Made by a program: the position numbers and the translations under genes | The notes under the pieces: model-generated | What the model was told of the DNA's origin: nothing | Seen by the model: the letters and a program-made list of their open reading frames with translations, nothing else | Databases searched by the model: none | Shown: positions 1 through 5,619 of the stretch, one piece after another | Numbering within the stretch: the first letter of the stretch is position 1 | How the letters are laid out: every line of letters starts with the position of its first letter | Source: Thermoplasmata archaeon | GTDB taxonomy: Archaea; Thermoplasmatota; E2; DHVEG-1 | Reading direction: 5' to 3' | DNA length: 8,950 bases | NCBI GenBank assembly: GCA_003649715.1 | Contig: QMSS01000058.1 | Span: forward strand, 1-8,950

Positions 1-63
1 ATGCCCTATATCACAGAACTCATCATCATGAAAAACAAACCAATCTTAATCTAGCAGAGAAGC

Positions 64-71
64 TATTTTAT
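64..71 (+). promoter_or_regulatory. TATA box of the tRNA-Leu gene
   Basis: TATTTTAT is centred about 28 bp ahead of the first base of the mature tRNA, the usual archaeal TATA-to-start distance. No other function is evident for this AT-rich stretch. Confidence 0.5.
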
Positions 72-95
72 TCTGAATCTCTAAATTGTTTTTCG

Positions 96-180
96 GCAGG
101 GGTAGCCAAGCCTGGTCAACGGCGCAAGGTTCAGGGCCTTGTCCTGCAGAGGTTCAAGGGTTCAAATCCCTTCCCCTGCA
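96..180 (+). tRNA. tRNA-Leu, anticodon CAG
   Basis: This is a complete class II cloverleaf that decodes the leucine codon CUG. The acceptor stem pairs GCAGGGG (96-102) with CCCCTGC (173-179), and the discriminator base is A180. The D stem is GCC/GGC (105-107 with 121-123). The anticodon stem is CAAGG/CCTTG (125-129 with 137-141) around the loop TTCAGGG, which puts CAG at 132-134. A long variable arm (142-155) contains a CCT/AGG stem, as expected for leucine. The T stem is AAGGG/CCCTT (156-160 with 168-172) around TTCAAAT. No CCA is encoded after A180 and no intron interrupts the anticodon loop. No clear T-run terminator follows directly. Confidence 0.96.
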
Positions 181-240
181 CTATCATCAAAAAAAATTGG
201 CTCAGAAAAAAAATCTGTAATTTTGTAAATTAACCTTAAG

Positions 241-249
241 TTTTATATT
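241..249 (+). promoter_or_regulatory. TATA box ahead of the first KaiC-like gene
   Basis: TTTTATATT is centred about 44 bp ahead of the ATG at 289. Initiation about 26 bp downstream would give a leader of roughly 18 nt carrying the Shine-Dalgarno-like GAGGAG at 279-284. It would drive the two-gene unit 289-1629. Confidence 0.5.
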
Positions 250-288
250 CAACAATTGTATATCAGCTAGAACGAGAAGAGGAGAGAT

Positions 289-1032
289 ATGACATATATG
301 GTCAGCAAAGAAGAAGAGTTTTGTAGTACAGGTATAAAAGAGCTTGATATACAGATGGGCGGTGGGATTCCTCTTGGTAGTACTGTTCTCGTCGTAGGAA
401 GTAGTGGATCTGGTAAAACCACTTTATGCATGCAGTTTCTCATTAACGGAGCTAAACGTGGTGAAAGAGGTGTATTTTTCACTATCACAGAACCTCTGTT
501 TAAGCTGACGAAAAACTTCGAGGGATTTGAGTTTTATGATAAAAAACTGATTGAATCAGGAATGGTTAATCTAATAGATCTAAGAATCATCAGTGAACGT
601 TTAGGACTAGATGCAGAGAAATACACTGTAGAAGATGCAGGTGCTCTGCTAGATATTCTAAAGGACATAGCAGAAGAATTGAATGTAAAACGTCTAGTAA
701 TAGATTCTATAACAGCTTTATGCTACAGACTGCAGACAAAGGAAATGATCAGAGACTTTATATTTAAACTAGGAACTTCCCTTGCAGCTATGAAATGTAC
801 AACGTTCCTAACATCAGAGGTGCCACCTAGGACCTTTAGATATTCACAGTATGAGATAGAAGAGTTTATCGCAGATGGAATAATATTTCTAGGGGATGTT
901 GATCGAAGAGGTGACCTTATAAGAACACTGCAGCTAATCAAAATGAGAGGAACTGCACATAGCAGAACAAAATTCGCTATGAGTATATCCTCCAAAAGAG
1001 GGATAGAGCTTACTCCATTGTTGAAATCATGA
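289..1032 (+). CDS. KaiC-like RecA-superfamily ATPase, Walker motifs intact
   Basis: Single-domain KaiC-type ATPase of 247 residues. The start of the fold carries the family signature STGIKELD (13-20) followed by GGGIP. Walker A is GSSGSGKT (37-44, Lys43, Thr44) and Walker B is RLVIDS (135-140, Asp139). Glu68 in TITEP lies where KaiC proteins carry catalytic acid residues. The C-terminal KaiC hallmarks ADGIIFL (195-201) and KMRGTAH (218-224) are present. It should therefore bind and hydrolyse ATP; its target is unknown. The ATG at 289 is favoured because GAGG at 279-282 sits 6 nt upstream; a second in-frame ATG at 298 is possible. The gene runs into 1039-1629 with a 6-nt gap, so the two are probably co-transcribed. 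It is the only one of three non-RadA paralogues here that looks catalytically competent. Archaeal KaiC-like proteins act in signalling, motility (ArlH) or DNA repair (aRadC group); position ahead of radA hints at the last, as inference only. Confidence 0.9.
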   Translation: MTYMVSKEEEFCSTGIKELDIQMGGGIPLGSTVLVVGSSGSGKTTLCMQFLINGAKRGERGVFFTITEPLFKLTKNFEGFEFYDKKLIESGMVNLIDLRIISERLGLDAEKYTVEDAGALLDILKDIAEELNVKRLVIDSITALCYRLQTKEMIRDFIFKLGTSLAAMKCTTFLTSEVPPRTFRYSQYEIEEFIADGIIFLGDVDRRGDLIRTLQLIKMRGTAHSRTKFAMSISSKRGIELTPLLKS

Positions 1033-1038
1033 GGATGG

Positions 1039-1629
1039 ATGGCTATGGCCAACACCATTATAGAGGGATTGAGAGAAAGAATATCTACAGCTGCAAAAAT
1101 AAACCAGTCCGTGGGCATAATAGTACCGGGAAACAACTATTCTGAATTACTTGAGGCGATTTTTGATCAAATGTTTAGCACAAACGATATATGGACATAT
1201 GTGACTGTCACAAAACCATTTGACAGCATAATCAAAACGTTTCCAAATCTGTCAGATCACAGAAACATTAGATTCATTGACTGTATATCCCGGGCTGCCG
1301 GCATCTCAAAACTATATCCAGAGTGCATTTACATTGAAAGCCCAACAATGCTAGAAAAAATAAGTATGGAGATCATAAACATATTCCATGATGCAAATGT
1401 TGAGGAAAACATAAACAAATATCTGGTGATAGACTCACTGAGCGCGTTAATGATATATAATGATCCTGAAACAGTAACAGAATTCTTCTACCATTTAATA
1501 AACAAGACAAGAACAGAAAACATACATAGCATATCTTTAGTGGTAGAGGAAGAAGAAACAAACAAATATCTTAATAAAATAATATTTTTAAACGATAAAA
1601 TACTTAGGGTGCGGGATTCCTTTATCTAA
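1039..1629 (+). CDS. RecA/KaiC-fold protein lacking a P-loop (degenerate ATPase paralogue)
   Basis: 196-residue protein that looks like a reduced RecA/KaiC core. An early strand GIIVPGNNYSELL (26-38) occupies the place of Walker A, but the GxxxxGK[ST] pattern and its lysine are gone. A good Walker B-like strand YLVIDSLSAL (128-137, Asp132) is followed by a helix and by a strand ISLVVEEEE, matching the order in the core. The C-terminal KaiC hallmark (KMRG) is absent. It probably does not hydrolyse ATP and may be a structural partner of the preceding protein, whose gene ends 6 nt upstream; that pairing is inference. TGAGG at 1030-1034 overlaps the upstream stop and serves the ATG at 1039 (4-nt spacing) or the in-frame ATG at 1045 (10-nt spacing), so the start may lie two codons later. 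The function is not recognised; the assignment rests on fold order and context. Confidence 0.8.
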   Translation: MAMANTIIEGLRERISTAAKINQSVGIIVPGNNYSELLEAIFDQMFSTNDIWTYVTVTKPFDSIIKTFPNLSDHRNIRFIDCISRAAGISKLYPECIYIESPTMLEKISMEIINIFHDANVEENINKYLVIDSLSALMIYNDPETVTEFFYHLINKTRTENIHSISLVVEEEETNKYLNKIIFLNDKILRVRDSFI

Positions 1630-1741
1630 AAAAATGTCCTACACTACCCTCTAAAAATTGAAGTGATTATAAAAAAAATATTACGACCAAAACAAACAGA
1701 TAAGAAATGAATAACAACAGCTCCGATTACCCATAACCAAA

Positions 1742-1750
1742 TATATTTAT
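1742..1750 (+). promoter_or_regulatory. TATA box, near-leaderless start of the third KaiC-like gene
   Basis: TATATTTAT is centred about 33 bp ahead of the ATG at 1779, predicting a leader of only about 7 nt. No usable Shine-Dalgarno sequence precedes the ATG, consistent with near-leaderless translation. The rest of 1630-1778 shows no gene, and another TATA-like stretch (TTATAAAA) lies near 1668. Confidence 0.45.
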
Positions 1751-1778
1751 GAAAAAAAAGAGTATATGAACTGATAGG

Positions 1779-2546
1779 ATGACAGACGAACATTTCATAA
1801 GTACAGGAATAGAAAAACTAGATAGACTACTAGAAGGTGGAATCCCCAAAGGATTTACAACCCTTCTACTAGGAACCGCAGGTAGCAGTATCGAAATACT
1901 AGTAAAACAGATTGCCGCGACAGGTAACGTATTATACCTCACAACTGACGAAACCAAGGAAGAAGTAGTAGAAACAATGGAAAGGTTTGGATGGAATACA
2001 CAAGACATAGAATTTGTAGACATATCATCAAAATACTATCAAAGCGTATTAAAAGGAGAAAACAAGAGAGTAAGCATATATGAGCAGAGATCCAAACTAA
2101 AACTTAAGGAACTAATAGAAATTGGATCAACAGGTGTTCCAACAACCAATGTAGGAGAGGAAGATTTTCTAGCTATTCTATCAGACAAAATTAAAAAGAC
2201 AACATCTGAAAAAAAGATAATAATAAACTCACTTGATTTTTTCCTGAGTCAATACCCCAATGAAGAAGTTCTAAACACTGTTTATGCAATGAAGATCAGC
2301 AATCTTAAAAACAGAGGAGCTCTGTTTATAGTTATGAGCAAAGGAGTACATGGAGAAGTATTTGAAAGAAAAATGGAAGGACTAGCAGACTGCGTCTTAG
2401 AATTAGATGTCATACAAAAGGGATCAGCCTTTGAAAGATTTCTATCAGTCAAAAAAATGAGAAACTATGCCAAAAAAATTGGAATTGCACGATACACAAT
2501 AGACGACAGCGGTTTTGTTCTAGAAATGATAGAGAGAATAATGTAA
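1779..2546 (+). CDS. KaiC-like protein with both Walker motifs degenerate
   Basis: 255-residue protein with a clear KaiC architecture: FISTGIEKLDRLLEGGIP (6-23) at the start of the fold, then the expected strand and loop, but Walker A reads GTAGSSIE (32-39) with no lysine. The Walker B strand reads KIIINS (146-151), with Asn150 in place of the magnesium-binding Asp. Later family features persist: LADCVLELD (202-210) matches the KaiC ADGxxxL segment and VKKMRN (224-229) matches KMRG. Loss of both nucleotide-binding motifs while fold and length are kept indicates a pseudo-ATPase that is maintained, not a decaying gene; the frame is open throughout. It lies 63 nt upstream of radA and has its own TATA box. 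A role as an assembly partner for RadA or for the active KaiC-like protein at 289-1032 is a hypothesis from context. The in-frame ATG at 1779 is the first plausible start after the TATA box. Confidence 0.88.
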   Translation: MTDEHFISTGIEKLDRLLEGGIPKGFTTLLLGTAGSSIEILVKQIAATGNVLYLTTDETKEEVVETMERFGWNTQDIEFVDISSKYYQSVLKGENKRVSIYEQRSKLKLKELIEIGSTGVPTTNVGEEDFLAILSDKIKKTTSEKKIIINSLDFFLSQYPNEEVLNTVYAMKISNLKNRGALFIVMSKGVHGEVFERKMEGLADCVLELDVIQKGSAFERFLSVKKMRNYAKKIGIARYTIDDSGFVLEMIERIM

Positions 2547-2563
2547 AAAAAAAGAAAGAACAC

Positions 2564-2572
2564 TTTTATAAA
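2564..2572 (+). promoter_or_regulatory. TATA box of radA
   Basis: TTTTATAAA is centred about 42 bp ahead of the radA ATG. Initiation near 2594 would leave a short leader beginning near GCAGGGG (2595-2601), a weak Shine-Dalgarno candidate 8 nt before the start. It lies just after the stop of the upstream gene, so radA can be expressed on its own. Confidence 0.55.
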
Positions 2573-2609
2573 GACCTATCTCTTTATCCATACAGCAGGG
2601 GTTTTCTAT

Positions 2610-3554
2610 ATGGGGAAAAGCGAGATAGATGACCTGCCAGGTGTCGGTCCAACTATTGCTGAAAAACTAAGAGAATCTGGATACTCTGATGTAATGAGTA
2701 TAGCTGTTGCATCACCAAGAGAATTATCCGATGTCGTAGATATCGGTGAGGCAACTGCTGTTAAGATTATAAAAGCTGCAAGAAAATTAGCAGACATCGG
2801 AAACTTTGAAACAGGAGCTGTACTACTAGAACGACGAGCGAAAATCGGTTACATCTCATCAGGATCCAAAAGCCTTGACGAACTACTAGGTGGAAGAGGA
2901 TTCGAAAGTCAAGCCATAACAGAGCTGTTTGGCGAGTTTGGATCTGGAAAAACACAAATTGCACATCAACTATGTGTCAACGCACAGCTTCCCGCAGAAA
3001 AAGGCGGGCTAGAAAGCCATGCATTCTATATCGACACTGAAAACACGTTTAGACCAGATAGAATAATCCAAATGGCAGAGGCATGTGATCTAGATCCAGA
3101 TGATGTACTGCAGAAAATACATGTAGCACGCGCATATAACTCCAGTCACCAAATGCTCCTAGTAGAAAAAGTAAATGAGTTATCCAAAGAAATCCCTGCA
3201 AGACTCCTAGTGGTTGATTCCCTAACGGCTCATTTCCGCGCTGAATATGTAGGCAGAGGAGCATTAGCAGATAGACAACAGAAACTGAATAAACATATGC
3301 ACGATCTGATGAGATGGGGTGATCTGAACAATGGAGTGGTCTGCGTCACAAATCAGGTATCTGCCAAACCTGATGCCTTCTTTGGAGACCCTACTAGACC
3401 TATCGGAGGGCATATCGTGGGACACACCGCCACATTCAGAATATACCTGCGTAAAAGCAAGGGAGGAAAAAGAATAGCAAGACTAATAGACTCACCTAAC
3501 CTACCAGAGGGAGAGGCTGTATTCTCAGTAAGTGAAAAAGGAATACGAGATTAA
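2610..3554 (+). CDS. radA: DNA repair and recombination protein RadA
   Basis: Archaeal homologue of Rad51/RecA: it forms ATP-dependent filaments on single-stranded DNA and carries out homology search and strand exchange. The length, 314 residues, is typical. The N-terminal domain has a helix-hairpin-helix with LPGVGPTIAEKL (9-20) and a second helical segment DIGEATAVKII (44-54). The linker carries FETG (66-69) at the subunit-interaction (Fxx[AG]) position. The ATPase core has Walker A GEFGSGKT (108-115, Lys114), the DTE motif (142-144), Walker B LLVVDS (199-204, Asp203) followed by the L1 region around FRAEYVGRG, and the L2 DNA-binding region NQVSAKPDAFFGDPT (248-262). The core ends with RLIDSPNLPEGEAVF, the conserved RadA tail. 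Nothing essential is missing. It has its own TATA box and follows three RecA-fold paralogues on the same strand, an unusual neighbourhood discussed in the findings. Confidence 0.98.
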   Translation: MGKSEIDDLPGVGPTIAEKLRESGYSDVMSIAVASPRELSDVVDIGEATAVKIIKAARKLADIGNFETGAVLLERRAKIGYISSGSKSLDELLGGRGFESQAITELFGEFGSGKTQIAHQLCVNAQLPAEKGGLESHAFYIDTENTFRPDRIIQMAEACDLDPDDVLQKIHVARAYNSSHQMLLVEKVNELSKEIPARLLVVDSLTAHFRAEYVGRGALADRQQKLNKHMHDLMRWGDLNNGVVCVTNQVSAKPDAFFGDPTRPIGGHIVGHTATFRIYLRKSKGGKRIARLIDSPNLPEGEAVFSVSEKGIRD

Positions 3555-3664
3555 AAAAATATATGCACATAGTCCTTTTAAAAAATTCTATCATTTACTT
3601 TTACTAATAACCATATGAGTCTTTATATCGATGGGAGGCAAAAGATAAGAGTTGTAAAAAAACA

Positions 3665-3673
3665 TTTATATAT
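3665..3673 (+). promoter_or_regulatory. TATA box of the PKD lipoprotein gene
   Basis: TTTATATAT is centred near 3669, predicting initiation near 3695, right at the SD-like GGAGTGAT (3695-3702). The leader would be about 17 nt for a TTG start at 3712 or about 50 nt for the ATG at 3745. The rest of the 3555-3711 spacer holds only a T-rich patch (3585-3604) that could end radA transcription. Confidence 0.45.
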
Positions 3674-3744
3674 TAACTATCTTGATATAATTTTGGAGTG
3701 ATAGTTGATATTTGGCAAAAAAATATTATCCGGGCAGGATTATA

Positions 3745-4644
3745 ATGAGAGAATCTATTATTGAACCTGTTGTATGGATATTTATCCTGATCATAGCGGC
3801 TCTTCTTTCAGGCTGTTTAGATACAACAGAGAATATAAATCCAGGGTCTTCTGATGGGCACAACAATAATTTAGCTCCTCAGCCAGTTGTGTCAGCTACA
3901 GGAATAATCAGTAACCCACCAGAGTATGTCGATCAGACTCTAGTAGATGCCGTAGCCTATGCAGGAGAACATGTAACATTAGATGCCTCTCAGAGTTATG
4001 ATCCAGATGGCCATATCATAGGATACAGATGGTTTTTTTATGACAACACTGTGTCAGAACAGAGTATGGTGTCTCGTGTATTCGAGATTAAAAATATTTC
4101 TTCGCTGAAAGGTCTTCCACTCATCTACACAATAGTGTTAGAAGTAGAGGATAACAATCATTCTTATGGTTTTTTAGAATACAGGCTGGGGGTTATTCCA
4201 CGAGAGTACACACTGTATTTTGATTCTACAAGGCTAAGCTGGACTAAACCAGGTGAGAGTTGCAGTGGGATCAGGGCTGCAAGGGGTATATTGAGAGATG
4301 TTAGTAGACTGAATTATGTGCTGGAAAAAACTGTTTTTCTTCAGCCATGTAGATGGAATGCAACGCTTTACATCGAAAAACCGGTTTTAGCACATATAAG
4401 ATCTGTTACCTTGATATTATATAATGGAACAGGTGAAAAAATTACAGAAAAGACTGTAAATCTGGGTTTGGTTGGCTTTTGGAGGGAAAAGGCTGTATCT
4501 TTTAGTGGAAAGATTAATAGAGAAGAAGAGTTCAGAGGTATAGAACTTGTAATAACAGGATTTTCTTTAGGAGAAAAAATCAATGTGTTGTATGGTGATG
4601 GGAAGGCTAGTTTTATCTCCTTCGATTTCTTAGAGAGGTTTTAG
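3745..4644 (+). CDS. Secreted PKD-domain lipoprotein
   Basis: Predicted cell-surface lipoprotein of 299 residues from ATG 3745, or 310 from an upstream TTG at 3712. The ATG is favoured because AGGA (3736-3739) lies 5 nt upstream, but the TTG start has SD-like GGAGTGAT and would add lysines to the signal-peptide N-region. In the 310-residue numbering a hydrophobic segment (about 18-33) ends in a lipobox LLSGC (Cys35), followed by a Thr/Asn/Gly-rich linker. Residues about 77-161 form a PKD-type beta-sandwich: LVDAVAYAGEHVTLDASQSY, then DPDG, YRWFF and a closing YTIVLEVED strand. The last 150 residues look like a second beta-rich domain with two cysteines (184, 213) and N-glycosylation sequons such as NAT and NGT; I do not recognise it. 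PKD domains usually mediate surface adhesion or ligand binding. Its stop overlaps the convergent nitroreductase stop by 4 nt. Confidence 0.85.
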   Translation: MRESIIEPVVWIFILIIAALLSGCLDTTENINPGSSDGHNNNLAPQPVVSATGIISNPPEYVDQTLVDAVAYAGEHVTLDASQSYDPDGHIIGYRWFFYDNTVSEQSMVSRVFEIKNISSLKGLPLIYTIVLEVEDNNHSYGFLEYRLGVIPREYTLYFDSTRLSWTKPGESCSGIRAARGILRDVSRLNYVLEKTVFLQPCRWNATLYIEKPVLAHIRSVTLILYNGTGEKITEKTVNLGLVGFWREKAVSFSGKINREEEFRGIELVITGFSLGEKINVLYGDGKASFISFDFLERF

Positions 4645-5138
4645 CTAACCTGGTAGAGTTCATAATGAGTTATTTCATCTAATTTTTTTCTTGGAGTGGG
4701 TGGTGGTATTTCCTGTGGGTATCCGACGGTCATTAGTATAACTGTTTCGAGATTATTAGGCAGGTTAAGTATTCGACTGACTTTTTTTTCATCAAATGCG
4801 CCTATCCAGCAGGTGCCTAAGCCCAGCTCTACTGCCTCTAGCGCTATGTGCTCAAATGCTATGCCCATGTCGAGCTTGTACCATCTCAGTTTTGGATCTG
4901 CGACACCTGCTATCACCACTGGTGCCTTGGAGATAAATCTTTGTCCATAGCATACTGGTACCAGTGCTTCTTTTATCTCTTTGTTTCTAATAACTATGAA
5001 TTCCCAGTTCTGTCTGTTTTTTGCACTAGGTGCGAGTCTTGCTGCCTGTAGCAGTCTGAGTAATTTTTCATCTTCAACTGGTTTTTCTATGTATCTTCTT
5101 ATGCTTCTTCTCTTGTTTATAGCATCAAATACATTCAT
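4641..5138 (-). CDS. Small FMN-dependent nitroreductase family protein
   Basis: 165-residue member of the nitroreductase family, which binds FMN and uses NAD(P)H to reduce nitro, quinone or flavin-type substrates; the real substrate cannot be read from the sequence. The N-terminal FMN-phosphate motif is RRSIRRY (10-16). APSAKNRQNWEF (36-47) is the family's flavin-ring segment, and GLGTCWIGAF (106-115) with VGYP (138-141) are the second phosphate-binding motif and the late strand. Length is near the short end of the family and no domain is missing. The start is the ATG at 5138-5136, 3 nt after the stop of the YjbQ gene, with only a weak GGGGA ahead of it, so translation is probably coupled. 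Cytoplasmic: no signal peptide or membrane segment. Confidence 0.93.
   Translation of the reverse strand: MNVFDAINKRRSIRRYIEKPVEDEKLLRLLQAARLAPSAKNRQNWEFIVIRNKEIKEALVPVCYGQRFISKAPVVIAGVADPKLRWYKLDMGIAFEHIALEAVELGLGTCWIGAFDEKKVSRILNLPNNLETVILMTVGYPQEIPPPTPRKKLDEITHYELYQVS
4683..4689 (+). terminator. Possible T-run terminator for the PKD lipoprotein gene
   Basis: A run of seven T lies about 40 nt after the PKD gene's stop, inside the 3' end of the convergent nitroreductase gene, where it encodes two lysines on the other strand. Archaeal RNA polymerase can stop at oligo-T without a hairpin. Since the two genes overlap, a terminator for the + strand transcript must lie within the neighbour, but the run may exist only because of the Lys codons. 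Confidence 0.3.
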
Positions 5139-5141
5139 TTT

Positions 5142-5561
5142 TTATTCCCCAATGAGTTGTACTATTATGTTTCTGTTTCTTGGTCTTGTATCTAGTTCTA
5201 TGAAGACTATTTGTTGCCATGTTCCATGTAGTAGTTTACCATTTCTGATTGGAATTGTGATGCTGGGTCCTATTATGGATGCCCGCACATGTGAATGTCC
5301 ATTATCGTCATGCCATGTTTCGTGATGGTTATAGTAGGTGTTTTTTGGAGCAATGTTTTCAAGTGTTCTGGGTAGGTCTTTTTTCAACCCGGGTTCGTAT
5401 TCTATGGTTGTGATAGCTCCTGTTGATCCTCCCACGAATATACATGCTAGGCCATTTTTTATGTTGGATTTGTTGACAATGTTTTGTACATCTGATGTTA
5501 GATCTATGATATCTACCTCTCCAGTGGTTTGTATTTTTATCTCATCATGGTACACAACCAT
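5142..5561 (-). CDS. YjbQ/UPF0047 family protein (possible secondary thiamine-phosphate synthase)
   Basis: 139-residue single-domain protein of the YjbQ (UPF0047) family, nearly its full usual length. Family motifs in order: GGSTGAITTIEYEPGL (44-59), YYNHHETWHDDNGHSHVRAS (76-95) with the histidine and acid cluster thought to bind metal, GPSITIPI (98-105), and GKLLHGTWQQIVFIELD (108-124), followed by the R-x-R near the C-terminus. Members such as E. coli YjbQ show weak thiamine-phosphate synthase activity, but the physiological role is unsettled. The ATG at 5561 is chosen because the protein then begins MVVYHDEIKI, the usual family start. The only upstream alternative is a TTG at 5582, which would fall inside the probable promoter (TATA-like at 5584-5592). 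It is followed after 3 nt by the nitroreductase gene, so the two form a unit. Confidence 0.93.
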   Translation of the reverse strand: MVVYHDEIKIQTTGEVDIIDLTSDVQNIVNKSNIKNGLACIFVGGSTGAITTIEYEPGLKKDLPRTLENIAPKNTYYNHHETWHDDNGHSHVRASIIGPSITIPIRNGKLLHGTWQQIVFIELDTRPRNRNIIVQLIGE

Positions 5562-5583
5562 ATTTTTGTTTGTCCCTCCCAAG

Positions 5584-5592
5584 GATATAATT
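5584..5592 (-). promoter_or_regulatory. TATA box of the YjbQ-nitroreductase unit
   Basis: On the minus strand, AATTATATC is centred about 27 bp ahead of the ATG at 5561, so initiation at or next to the ATG would give a leaderless message. GGGAGGG at 5580-5574 would then not be transcribed, which argues against the TTG at 5582. Read-through from the protease gene 59 nt upstream is also possible. Confidence 0.4.
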
Positions 5593-5619
5593 TTTTAGCT
5601 ATTTTTCAATATAGTTTTT

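Noticed and set aside
1..54. Open frame from the window edge to a TAG at 52-54, possibly the tail of an upstream gene.
   Set aside because: Only 17 codons, no recognisable motif, and base composition like the spacer; cannot be told from chance.
96..180. tRNA-Leu as an integration site for a mobile element.
   Set aside because: I found no second copy of the tRNA 3' end in the window and no integrase gene follows; the next genes are ordinary RecA-fold genes.
289..1629. Circadian KaiABC-type clock.
   Set aside because: The proteins have single domains, KaiA/KaiB are absent, and KaiC-like proteins in archaea have other roles.
5562..5582. TTG start seven codons upstream of the YjbQ ATG, with GGGAGGG beside it.
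   Set aside because: The family normally starts at the MVVYHDEI position, and the TTG lies between the TATA box and the expected transcript start.
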